This document shows, piece after piece, positions 18,273 to 26,025 of a DNA stretch of 58,267 nucleotides; the first letter of the stretch is position 1, and the number at the start of each line of letters is the position of its first letter. The DNA lies in assembly GCA_013373375.1 (NCBI GenBank), contig JABXHY010000022.1:1-58267 (forward strand), read 5' to 3'. Below the pieces are notes generated by a model. It saw only the letters and a program-made list of their open reading frames with translations, did not search any database and was not told the origin of the DNA. Position numbers and translations under genes: made by a program. Source of the stretch: Gammaproteobacteria bacterium (GTDB taxonomy: Bacteria; Pseudomonadota; Gammaproteobacteria; Enterobacterales; Kangiellaceae).

Positions 18273-18296
18273 GGATGTCAAGATGTGTAGACGTCT
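18273..18296. promoter_or_regulatory. Three tandem met boxes: MetJ operator between metX and metJ
   Basis: The E. coli met box consensus is AGACGTCT in tandem 8-bp repeats. Here 18289-18296 is a perfect AGACGTCT, 18281-18288 is AGATGTGT (6 of 8) and 18273-18280 is GGATGTCA (5 of 8), in exact 8-bp register. On the minus strand a TATATA (plus positions 18296-18301) directly abuts the boxes, so bound MetJ would cover the start of metXBL transcription. Autoregulation of metJ is possible, since its promoter lies about 26 bp away on the other side. Confidence 0.85.
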
Positions 18297-18321
18297 ATAT
18301 AAGATCTTTTTGTTATGTTGA

Positions 18322-18349
18322 TTGACAGATAAGACCAGCCGAGTAAGAT
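18322..18349 (+). promoter_or_regulatory. Candidate sigma-70 promoter for metJ
   Basis: A perfect TTGACA (18322-18327) is followed after 16 bases by TAAGAT (18344-18349, four of six matches to TATAAT). Transcription would begin near 18356, about 25 bases before the metJ ATG. No transcript evidence is available. Confidence 0.5.
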
Positions 18350-18379
18350 CGCTGAAGTCGATTTATATTAAGGATTCCC

Positions 18380-18658
18380 ATGGCAGAGCGAAAAGGCGAA
18401 GGTATCTGTCCTTATGCTGAACACGGCAAGAAAAGCCAAGAAGTCAAAAAAATAACCGTGTCCATCCCTTTGAAAGTACTAAAAATTCTTACCGATGAAA
18501 GGACACGTCGACAGGTCAATAATCTGCGGCATGCGACTAATAGTGAATTATTGTGCGAAGCATTTCTTCACGCCTACACAGGTCAGCCACTGCCTTCAGA
18601 TGACGATTTGTCGAAAAGCAAGGAAGAATCAGAATATTGGGTTCTCGATAAAGATTGA
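18380..18658 (+). CDS. metJ: Methionine repressor MetJ
   Basis: A 92-residue ribbon-helix-helix repressor that binds met boxes as a dimer with S-adenosylmethionine as corepressor. From about residue 9 to 72 it is nearly the same as E. coli MetJ as I remember it, including YAEHGKKS, the DNA-contacting strand [14 protein letters not shown], and the run [20 protein letters not shown]. The C-terminus is shorter and diverged (E. coli MetJ has 105 residues), ending [14 protein letters not shown] lies ahead of the ATG. It is divergent from metXBL with a three-box operator between, exactly the expected genetic arrangement. Confidence 0.97.
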   Translation: MAERKGEGICPYAEHGKKSQEVKKITVSIPLKVLKILTDERTRRQVNNLRHATNSELLCEAFLHAYTGQPLPSDDDLSKSKEESEYWVLDKD

Positions 18659-19004
18659 AAGAAATATAGAGTTTGAGTCCAGTGCTACAGTGCAGATTAG
18701 TTCAAACTTTATATAAAACGATCCGTTTAGCGTTTTTTGCTATTAATTCTCTATTTTTATCATGTTATTTGTCTATGAGATGCCTCTCAAGGAAGATATG
18801 ACTTAGTCTTTTACTTTGATTAGAAATTTAATTTAATTTTTGGTTAATGCAGTTAAATTTATTAAAAACAATGGGTTACAGATTTATGTTGGTTCGATTC
18901 GAATTATATTTTACTTTAAATAGTAATATCTGAAGGGATTTCCTAGCTTTTTCACTCTAACTTAGCTAAAACTATATATCTGAGTTGCGACAATGGGGAA
19001 GGTT
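18659..19004. other. AT-rich intergenic stretch after metJ
   Basis: No coding sequence, RNA gene or repeat recognised. A weak hairpin AAACG-ATC-CGTTT (18716-18728) followed within six bases by TTTTTT may terminate metJ. The rest is very AT-rich. Confidence 0.4.
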
Positions 19005-19229
19005 ATGAAAAAGCTGGATCAACTGAACAGTGAAAGTCAATACAATCTCTTTTATCGCTCCAGCCGGGTTTTTCGTCAAAATGATGAGTGGTACTTTGAA
19101 GATGAGGCGGGTGAGCCATTTGGTCCATTCGATAGTAAATCGAAAACCATGCAAGCGGTGCGAATTTATAAAGATGTTAAGAGAAACGGGATAAGTTTAC
19201 CGTTCGAATCCGTCAGGAAGATAATGTAG
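19005..19229 (+). CDS. Small conserved protein, DUF6316-like
   Basis: A 74-residue soluble protein. The central block YRSSRVFRQNDEWYFEDEAG then GPFDSKSKTMQAV looks like the 'R-x-F-x-x-x-x-EWYF-x-x-x-x-G-x-x-GPF-x-S' pattern of a small gammaproteobacterial family I remember as DUF6316; the link is tentative. Two in-frame ATGs exist, at 18993 and 19005. GGGGAAGG at 18995-19002 sits just before the second and gives that start. There are no membrane helices, cysteines or signal peptide. Function is unknown. It stands alone. Confidence 0.6.
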   Translation: MKKLDQLNSESQYNLFYRSSRVFRQNDEWYFEDEAGEPFGPFDSKSKTMQAVRIYKDVKRNGISLPFESVRKIM

Positions 19230-19382
19230 TTTCCTGACGCTGTATGCAAACCTGATATTGCTAATCCAAAGCTTTCAACTTCGATCATCCTAGATATCCA
19301 ATCAACGTAGATAATAGTTTTCTCTTAGATAAGCTTCTGCATCAAAGTTTGCGTAAAGTTTGTTACGTCTGTCTATGGCGTT

Positions 19383-19658
19383 TTAACTCACCTTTACTCT
19401 CACGACTCTCATAACCTCCATTTCAAATCCTGCGACAACTTCTATGTCTTTGTAATACGTTAAGTTAACAGTCTGTCCTTGCAAACTTTTATAAAGTTTG
19501 GCTCTTTTGTATTTAAATGGCACATCGTAACCTTCTAGCATTAGTGTGTTCAAATACCAATCGCCTTCTTCTCGCTGTACGTGTGAACTCACTTTTTTTA
19601 AATCTGACTGGATTAGCTGCTGATGTTTCTTAAGTAATTTTTTGACGTCGTCTGCCAT
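19383..19658 (-). CDS. Conserved hypothetical small protein
   Basis: A 91-residue protein with a basic helical start (DDVKKLLKKHQQLIQSDLKKV), then a strand-rich half containing WYLNTLMLEGYDVPFKYKRAK and the phrase TVNLTYYKDIEVVAGFEMEVMRVVRVKV. The composition and the strand-like second half look like a small conserved protein of Pseudomonas/Alteromonas type that I recall but cannot name. No signal peptide, membrane helix or catalytic motif. It is transcribed alone, away from the M1 peptidase gene. The ATG at 19658 is the only reasonable start. Confidence 0.6.
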   Translation of the reverse strand: MADDVKKLLKKHQQLIQSDLKKVSSHVQREEGDWYLNTLMLEGYDVPFKYKRAKLYKSLQGQTVNLTYYKDIEVVAGFEMEVMRVVRVKVS

Positions 19659-19933
19659 AACGAAAACTGTTTTTAATACCTTTGCTGTTCGAGTTGAACT
19701 CTATTATCCATTGATTAGAGGACGGTCGCCAGTGATACACATGTCAAAAATTCCCTTCAAAGGTCTATACAACTGCGTTCTTATGTCCAGATAAAATTGT
19801 AAAAAATAATTACACCCATGGTTTTTACTGCGTATCTGTGGATAATCAACCCAGTTGTCTGCGCATCGCAGCACATACAAATTTATTAAGTCACCACTGA
19901 AGTGTGACCTTCGATAATTCTTAAGGGGACTCC

Positions 19934-22399
19934 ATGAAAGACGTAACCATTGGTTTACGTGTCATCACGTTTTTAATTGTTTATGGACTCACACAAGTGA
20001 GCTTTGCAAGTGCTATTGAGCAGACAAAAGGACATTTTAAAGATAAGTTTCGACAGCTTGATGAGGTGCTTCCTACTCCAAACGATTATCGGAATGCGGC
20101 CGGTGAGCCCGGAAAAGACTACTGGCAACAGCAAGTTGATTACACAATTAACGTTGTGCTGGATGAACGGAAAAGAAGACTTAGTGCGCAGCAAACCATT
20201 AAGTACACGAATAACTCGCCCTATCGTCTAAAGTACATTTGGGTACAGTTAGAGCAAAACCGATTTAAATCTGACTCTGTCGCAGAACTGAGTGAAGAGT
20301 TTGGTGGTCTAGGTCGCAGAGGACCAACGAGTTCGGTTCCCACGAATGATGACCCAGCAAAAATTAGTCTAAGTCAGTTACGTCGCCAACAGTTTATGGA
20401 AGACAACCAACTTGGTTATGAACTGACTAATATTAGAGATGGAGAAAACAAGAAATTAAATTTTGTTGTTAACTCTGCTCAGATGCGTATTGACTTACCT
20501 AAACCGCTTGAGTCTGGTGAGTCGACTGTTGTGAAGCTGGATTATGCTTTTAATATTTTAGAGGAAGACGCGGTTAATGCTCGATCGGGATATGAACACT
20601 TTCCTGACGACGCAAGAAAAGGCGGCAACGATATTTTCCTTTTAGCACAATGGTTTCCAAGAGTTGCTGCATACTCTGACTATGAAGCTTGGCACAATAA
20701 GGAATTTTTAGGTCGCGGTGAATTTACGCTCGAATTTGGTAATTATGATGTCAAAATGACAGTACCAGCCGATCACATTGTGGCCTCTACCGGTGAGTTA
20801 AAAAATCCAAATGAAGTTCTGACGCAAAAACAACAACAACGTCTTGAGCTCGCAAAAAAAGCAAGCAAACCAGTTTATATTGTGACAGCTGATGAAGCGT
20901 TGGAAAATGAAAAAGCATCAACAGATAAAACAAAAACATGGCACTTTACAGCTGAGAATGTAAGAGATTTTGCTTGGGCTTCGTCTCGAAAATTTATGTG
21001 GGATGCGCAGGGTTACGAGCAGGGTGGCGACAAACAGCCGCTCGTTATGGCGATGTCATTTTTTCCAAAAGAGGGCGGAGACTTGTGGAAAAAATATTCC
21101 ACTGCCTCTGTTATTCATACTATGGAGGTTTATTCTCGATTTACTTTTGATTATCCGTATCCAACGTCAATTAGTGTAAACGGACCAGTCGGAGGGATGG
21201 AGTATCCAATGATAACTTTCAATGGTCCTCGAACAATTTGGCACGAAGACGGATCGCGTACTTATACCTTAGCGGAAAAGCGATTTTTGATAGGCGTAGT
21301 TATTCATGAGGTCGGACATAACTATTTCCCAATGATTGTGAACTCAGACGAACGACAATGGACTTGGATGGATGAAGGTTTAAATAGCTTTTTAGATGGC
21401 GTTGCTGGTCGTGAGTGGGACCCTCAAATACCCTGGGGCGTTGAGCCGCGAGATATTGTTGATTACATGAAGTCGGATATTCAAGTGCCAGTGATGACCC
21501 AGTCTGACAGTGTATTAAAGCTAGGACCTAATGCTTACACTAAACCTGCAGCCGCGCTAAATATATTGCGAGAAGTTATTTTAGGACGTGAACTTTTTGA
21601 TTTTGCATTTCAAGAATACTCTCGTCGCTGGGAAAATAAGCGACCAACACCTTCCGACTTTTTCCGAACGATGGAGGAGGCTTCGGGTGTTGATCTAGAT
21701 TGGTTCTGGCGTGGTTGGTTTTACTCTACTGATCATGTTGATATCAGCTTAGATAGAATTTACAAATTACGAATGGATACTAAAAATCCTGACATTGATT
21801 TTAAGCGCCGTCGTCAGGAGGAAATGGATAAACCTTCATCGCTTTTTGTTGAGCGCAACAAAGCTGCGAATATGAAGACTTGGGTGGAAATGAATCCTGA
21901 TATTCGTGATTTTCATGATGAGAATGATCGATGGACAGTCACCAATGAAGATAGAAATGATTATCAGGAGTTTTTAGATAAGCTAGAGCCATGGGAACAG
22001 CGTGTATTTGAGCGAGCGATTAAAGAAGATAAAAATTACTATGTTTTGAACTTTTCAAATCTTGGTGGCTTGGTAATGCCTATATTACTTGAGCTTACCT
22101 TCGAAGATGGAACTGTCGAAAACATGGCCATTCCCGCTGAAATATGGCGTCGAAATCCGCAACAGGTAAGCAAGCTGATTGTGACTGAAAAATCGAAGTT
22201 ACTAAAGTCAGTTGTTGTTGATCCCGGTTGGGAAACAGCCGATGTTGATATTGAAAATAATTACTATCCCCGTCGAATAATTCCATCTCGTATCGAGTCT
22301 TATAAAGATAAAAAGCGTGAGGGTTGGGAATATAAAGATCTCATGCATGATGTGAAATCAAAACTGAAAGAGCCGAATAAAAAAATTAAGAAGAAATAA
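19934..22399 (+). CDS. Exported M1-family zinc aminopeptidase
   Basis: The precursor has 821 residues with an N-terminal signal peptide (cleavage near SFASAIEQ). The zinc site is H458-E459-x-x-H462 in HEVGHNYFPMI with the third ligand E481 in WMDEGLNSF, the HExxH-x18-E arrangement of gluzincins. GGMEYPMI about 60 residues before it is the substrate-binding GxMEN-like motif with Tyr in place of Asn. Residues 55-290 are strand-rich, as in the M1 N-terminal saddle. A basic tail (KEPNKKIKKK) ends the protein. It probably trims peptides in the periplasm. The ribosome-binding site is AAGGGGA. The next gene overlaps by one base (TAATG). Confidence 0.9.
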   Translation: MKDVTIGLRVITFLIVYGLTQVSFASAIEQTKGHFKDKFRQLDEVLPTPNDYRNAAGEPGKDYWQQQVDYTINVVLDERKRRLSAQQTIKYTNNSPYRLKYIWVQLEQNRFKSDSVAELSEEFGGLGRRGPTSSVPTNDDPAKISLSQLRRQQFMEDNQLGYELTNIRDGENKKLNFVVNSAQMRIDLPKPLESGESTVVKLDYAFNILEEDAVNARSGYEHFPDDARKGGNDIFLLAQWFPRVAAYSDYEAWHNKEFLGRGEFTLEFGNYDVKMTVPADHIVASTGELKNPNEVLTQKQQQRLELAKKASKPVYIVTADEALENEKASTDKTKTWHFTAENVRDFAWASSRKFMWDAQGYEQGGDKQPLVMAMSFFPKEGGDLWKKYSTASVIHTMEVYSRFTFDYPYPTSISVNGPVGGMEYPMITFNGPRTIWHEDGSRTYTLAEKRFLIGVVIHEVGHNYFPMIVNSDERQWTWMDEGLNSFLDGVAGREWDPQIPWGVEPRDIVDYMKSDIQVPVMTQSDSVLKLGPNAYTKPAAALNILREVILGRELFDFAFQEYSRRWENKRPTPSDFFRTMEEASGVDLDWFWRGWFYSTDHVDISLDRIYKLRMDTKNPDIDFKRRRQEEMDKPSSLFVERNKAANMKTWVEMNPDIRDFHDENDRWTVTNEDRNDYQEFLDKLEPWEQRVFERAIKEDKNYYVLNFSNLGGLVMPILLELTFEDGTVENMAIPAEIWRRNPQQVSKLIVTEKSKLLKSVVVDPGWETADVDIENNYYPRRIIPSRIESYKDKKREGWEYKDLMHDVKSKLKEPNKKIKKK

Positions 22400-22905
22400 T
22401 GAACTCGAAAAGTAAACAAACGAGTTTCTGGTTAGCGATAACTTTGTATGTTATCGCTAACTCAGCGTACTCACATCAACAGAAAGAAAGTTATACGACA
22501 GTAACGATAAACGCACGTACTGAAAAATTAGAAGTTATGCAGCGATTTTATTTGCACGACGCAGAGCATGCTTTAAATTTGGTGACGGGTGGAAAAGCAA
22601 ATTTAGCGTTAGATGAACAAGCTCAGGCTAAATTTGCGAGCTACATTTCACAGTCATTTGGCTTATTAAATGCGGCCGGTAAACCAATCTCTCTTGAGTT
22701 CATTGGATTTGAAACAGAGGGAAAGTATCTTTGGGTATACCAAGAAGGAAATCCTCCAGGCGACATGTCTAAGATGAGTGTGAAAATGACGTCGTTGCAG
22801 GACGTTTGGTCTCAGCAAATTAATCATATCAACTTTGAGCTGCTAGATCAGGTTAAGTCAGTTCGGTTAAGCCATTTGGATAACTGGGTGGAAGTTGTTT
22901 TTTAA
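22399..22905 (+). CDS. Exported DUF6702-family protein
   Basis: A 168-residue protein with a signal peptide (cleavage after AYSH). It begins QQKESYTTVTINARTEKLEVMQRFYLHDAEHAL and ends SVRLSHLDNWVEVVF, as in the DUF6702 family, where a histidine-containing start after the signal peptide is typical. Its start codon overlaps the stop of the M1 peptidase gene, indicating translational coupling. The pairing with an M1 peptidase suggests a joint role in peptide handling at the envelope, but that is inference. No catalytic motif is visible. Confidence 0.7.
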   Translation: MNSKSKQTSFWLAITLYVIANSAYSHQQKESYTTVTINARTEKLEVMQRFYLHDAEHALNLVTGGKANLALDEQAQAKFASYISQSFGLLNAAGKPISLEFIGFETEGKYLWVYQEGNPPGDMSKMSVKMTSLQDVWSQQINHINFELLDQVKSVRLSHLDNWVEVVF

Positions 22906-22967
22906 TTTATATAATTTGCCTTAAAAATCTGATCAAGTATTACAGGTTAAATTGCGAGAGGACTCAA

Positions 22968-24152
22968 ATGAGTTTAACGAATAACATTGTAGTACTGGCG
23001 CTTCTTACATTAATTATTTTTATAAGCTCATGGGCGGCTAAAACCAAGTTTGGCAAAATGCTTGGCACGGCTTTATTGGTCATTATTTTAGGAGCGGTTG
23101 CCGCGAATATTGGATTAATTCCATCCGCCTCTAATTCAGTGAGTTTATACAGTGAGATCTTTCACTACATTGCGCCCTTATCTATTTTTTATTTAGTGCT
23201 AGGCGTTAATTTAAAGCAAATAAAGGCTGCTGGATTACCCATTTTAAGTTTATTTGTAATTGGCGTATGCGGAACAGTGTTAGGTGTTTTCATTGCTTAC
23301 AGTCTGGTTAATCCTGAGACCGTACTGGGTGACCAAGCGGCACCGATAGCTGGAATGGTCGCCGGAACCTATACTGGTGGCAGCTTGAATTTTAATGCCG
23401 TAGCCTTACATTACAAGGTAAACGAGTCGGGAGTGCTCTACGCTGGAACCGTAGCTGTTGATAATGTCATTACAGCGCTCTGGATGTTAATTACAATTGC
23501 ATTGCCAAAATTAATGCAACGTTTTACATCCAAATCCGATAGAAAAGATAGTGCAAAAGCCAAAGCGGAAGATGTGGCGAGCCTGGAAGGCTCTTATAAG
23601 CAAACCAAAAGCCATTCAGAGGTAAGCAGTCCGCCAATATCTATGCAAGATTTGCTTATTTTATTGCCAATCGGGTTATTTGCTTTTGTGCTTACAGAAA
23701 TAGTCAGTCATTACTTACCTGATATTCCATCGATTCTCACCATTACCACAATTGGATTACTGCTTGCACAGTTAAAAGTCGTTCATAAAATTACTAGCAG
23801 CCACACCTTAGGGGTATATTTGGTGTATCTATTTTTGGTGGTAATTGGTGCTTATTGTGAGCTGGATGCTATTTATGAGCTTGGAGAAATAGGACTTGCG
23901 CTCTTATTGTTGCTCTCTTTAACCGTTGTCATTCATGGGTTTATTACTTTAATTGCGGGCCATTTTATTGGTAAAGACTGGAAAATGGTGGCGATTGCGA
24001 GCCAGGCCAATATCGGTGGTGGCACGACAGCGATGGCACTTGCGGAAACCTTTGGTCGAAGAGAGTTGATAGTCCCCGCGATATTGATTGGCTCACTAGG
24101 GAACGCTCTTGGGACTTACCTGGGGTTTTTGGTGGCGGGCAGTCTGGCTTAA
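22968..24152 (+). CDS. DUF819-family multi-pass membrane protein (YjcL-like)
   Basis: A 394-residue integral membrane protein with about 10-12 helices in two halves, separated by a cytoplasmic loop rich in K, S and E (about 185-220). Repeated halves contain GMVAGTYTGGSLNFNAVA and, in the second half, ASQANIGGGTTAMALAETFGRRELI. These glycine-rich re-entrant motifs are shared by DUF819 and resemble those of sodium-dependent carriers of the bile-acid/arsenite type. Substrate unknown. GAGAGGA precedes the ATG. It lies 62 bases after the DUF6702 gene and may share its transcript. The stop overlaps an imperfect hairpin (24150-24175) without a T-run. Confidence 0.8.
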   Translation: MSLTNNIVVLALLTLIIFISSWAAKTKFGKMLGTALLVIILGAVAANIGLIPSASNSVSLYSEIFHYIAPLSIFYLVLGVNLKQIKAAGLPILSLFVIGVCGTVLGVFIAYSLVNPETVLGDQAAPIAGMVAGTYTGGSLNFNAVALHYKVNESGVLYAGTVAVDNVITALWMLITIALPKLMQRFTSKSDRKDSAKAKAEDVASLEGSYKQTKSHSEVSSPPISMQDLLILLPIGLFAFVLTEIVSHYLPDIPSILTITTIGLLLAQLKVVHKITSSHTLGVYLVYLFLVVIGAYCELDAIYELGEIGLALLLLLSLTVVIHGFITLIAGHFIGKDWKMVAIASQANIGGGTTAMALAETFGRRELIVPAILIGSLGNALGTYLGFLVAGSLA

Positions 24153-24228
24153 CTGTTAAATGAATAAAACAGTTAATACTGCCTAATTGCTTGAAAATCG
24201 AAAGAAAAATCTCGGATTTCAAGCAAAA

Positions 24229-24410
24229 TTGCTATACATTTTTGCTGTTTGCCTATAAAGTATGCATCAGCTCGAAAGCAAGCCGACTATTCTACATTTC
24301 GTCGTATTACTCGTAACACACGTCCTGCAGGTTTTAAGTTTTGGTCTCGATTTTCAAGCACTACCGCCTAGAGAAGGCATTTTTTAAATTTACACACAGG
24401 ATTAAGTATT
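24229..24410 (+). promoter_or_regulatory. Candidate promoter and long 5' leader of the cold-shock gene
   Basis: TTGCTA (24229-24234) and TATAAA (24254-24259) could be -35 and -10 elements, though the 19-base spacing is long. That gives a leader of about 140 bases, as is usual for cspA-type genes. Within it GCCT-AGAGA-AGGC (24366-24378) followed by ATTTTTT resembles a tiny attenuator-like hairpin just before the ribosome-binding site AGGA (24398-24401). Function is inferred from analogy only. Confidence 0.4.
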
Positions 24411-24620
24411 ATGTCTAATACAATTACTGGAACCGTTAAATGGTTCAACGAATCGAAAGGTTTTGGCTTCATTTCTCAAGAAAATGGTCCAGACGTTTTT
24501 GCTCACTTCAGCGCTATCCAAGGTTCTGGTTTCAAAACTTTGGCTGAAGGTCAAAAAGTTGAGTTCACCATCACTGATGGTCAAAAAGGTCCACAAGCTG
24601 AGAACATTGTTGCGCTTTAA
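24411..24620 (+). CDS. CspA-family cold-shock protein
   Basis: A 69-residue single OB-fold nucleic-acid chaperone. RNP1 is KGFGFIS and RNP2 is VFAHFSAI, both intact, with the aromatic start [14 protein letters not shown]. Such proteins melt RNA secondary structure and antiterminate transcription. Length and sequence are canonical for CspA/CspC/CspE; which paralogue cannot be told. It has a long leader and ends with a strong terminator, so it is monocistronic. Cold inducibility is not shown by the sequence. Confidence 0.95.
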   Translation: MSNTITGTVKWFNESKGFGFISQENGPDVFAHFSAIQGSGFKTLAEGQKVEFTITDGQKGPQAENIVAL

Positions 24621-24640
24621 TAGCCAATTGAATTCTCTAA

Positions 24641-24669
24641 AAAGGCGAGCTTAGGCTCGCCTTTTTTAT
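24641..24669 (+). terminator. Intrinsic terminator after the cold-shock gene
   Basis: AAAGGCGAGC (24641-24650) pairs perfectly with GCTCGCCTTT (24655-24664) around TTAG and continues into TTTTATT. Confidence 0.92.
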
Positions 24670-24818
24670 TGCCTTCATTTAAGAACGACCAAAGATCGAA
24701 ATATTTCAATTTCCCTTTAAAAACTATCCTCTTAATTTAAGACTCGAAATTCGCTTACGATTATTTAAACGCTATTGTTTAATTTATCGTCTAATTGCTT
24801 TGATAAGTGGAGGGATTT

Positions 24819-25514
24819 ATGGGACTTTTTCGACGCGCTTGGGCTCAGCTGTCGCACATGAGCAAAGACTTAATTATTTTAGTATTAGGAATATACCTTG
24901 CTCTGTGGATGGAAAACACTGTGCAAGATTGGGAAGAGCTCGATAAGCAGCAAGATTATCTTTCTCGTCTTGCAGAAGATATTTCCGTAGATCAGCAGCA
25001 TATCAAGTCGGTTGTTACTTTTCTTGAGAAAAAAATTGATCGGGTGTCTTCTGGTATAAGTTTTTTGCAGAACTCTAAACTCGACCCGCTAGAGCCTGAA
25101 ACTCAATCGAAGGCTTTGGAATTGGGGAGTGTTGTCAATAATTACTACTTCTTTACACCTCAAGACTTTACCTATTTATCAATGCGCGAAAGTGGAGATT
25201 TCAAACTTATTCGTAGCAATACACTAAAGTCGAAATTAATTCGTTTGTATGGACGCTATAAGTTAGTGGATACCTTGCAAAAAAACTATCTACAAGGGCT
25301 TGATGATGAGTTTATTCCTTTTTGGATGCGAAATGTTGATATGTTGAGTCAGGAACTATCCAACCCCGATATTGTGACTGAACCGTTATTTAGAAACATG
25401 ATTGCTTTTGCAGGAAACGATACTCAAACTCGACTAAGTGTGTTGAACAAACTAACCTTAGAGGTGAATGAGCTTGCGAATGAACTGAAGCGGTACCAGG
25501 AGGAGTCTCTTTGA
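24819..25514 (+). CDS. Membrane-anchored helical protein, DUF6090-like
   Basis: A 231-residue protein with one hydrophobic helix (about residues 17-33, LIILVLGIYLALWMENT) followed by a charged, mostly helical soluble part that starts WEELDKQQDYLSRLAEDISVDQQHI. The helix-then-'NTVQDW-x-E-x-x-x-x-x-x-x-YL-x-x-L-x-x-D' layout is like that of DUF6090 proteins, but the likeness is limited. The start is the ATG at 24819, placed 4 bases after GGAGGG (24809-24814); an in-frame GTG at 24807 overlaps that site and is rejected. The next gene overlaps it by four bases. Function is unknown. Confidence 0.6.
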   Translation: MGLFRRAWAQLSHMSKDLIILVLGIYLALWMENTVQDWEELDKQQDYLSRLAEDISVDQQHIKSVVTFLEKKIDRVSSGISFLQNSKLDPLEPETQSKALELGSVVNNYYFFTPQDFTYLSMRESGDFKLIRSNTLKSKLIRLYGRYKLVDTLQKNYLQGLDDEFIPFWMRNVDMLSQELSNPDIVTEPLFRNMIAFAGNDTQTRLSVLNKLTLEVNELANELKRYQEESL

Positions 25515-25912
25515 ATAAATTTTTGATGGTAATTGCAATGTGTTTAATTGCTGTGGCAGCAACTGCTTCGGGAGTTCGTGAAATTAATCTTTCTGAATGT
25601 TTAAGCCAAGAATCGATTTGCAACGAAATTAAGTGTAAAGATTTGCAACAGTCGTATCATTATTTAGGCTCAACAGAGATGTGGCACATATTTGGTGAGA
25701 CTCTTACCGCAACTGATGGTGATATGCCATTCAGCTCGACTTACGGCTATAAAGTTGCTCGTCAACAGATTGACGTTAGCCCGCTAAAAGAGATTAATGA
25801 CGATCAACTTGATCAATATGTATCTCCTGAGTCCTGTCCAAAAATCGGCAAGATTATAAAATCAGAAGCTAAAGTTATGATTGAAAATGGTGTTTGTGCC
25901 GGCTTTGAGTGA
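25511..25912 (+). CDS. Small exported cysteine-containing protein, unknown function
   Basis: A 133-residue precursor with a short signal peptide (VIAMCLIAVAATASG). The mature part has six cysteines (LSECLSQESICNEIKCKDLQQ, then ESCPKI and NGVCAGFE), so two or three disulfides are likely in the periplasm. The start is TTG at 25511, with AGGAGGAG at 25498-25505 and a seven-base gap, and it overlaps the preceding stop (TTGA). An ATG at 25526 lies inside the signal peptide and is less likely. Translational coupling suggests that it works with the upstream anchored protein. I do not recognise the family. Confidence 0.6.
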   Translation: MNKFLMVIAMCLIAVAATASGVREINLSECLSQESICNEIKCKDLQQSYHYLGSTEMWHIFGETLTATDGDMPFSSTYGYKVARQQIDVSPLKEINDDQLDQYVSPESCPKIGKIIKSEAKVMIENGVCAGFE

Positions 25913-26025
25913 GCTTGTATTGTCATACTTTAATTCGTTGATTTTCCTTAACTAATGGCCTGACATTCGTATTATCAGTACTCTATAATGGCGATTAGAA
26001 TACAGAACTCACATTTAGGTGCCTA

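Noticed and set aside
18281-18283. TTG start for metX at 18281 (minus strand)
   Set aside because: It lies in the met boxes and near the inferred transcription start; the conserved protein begins after the ATG at 18221.
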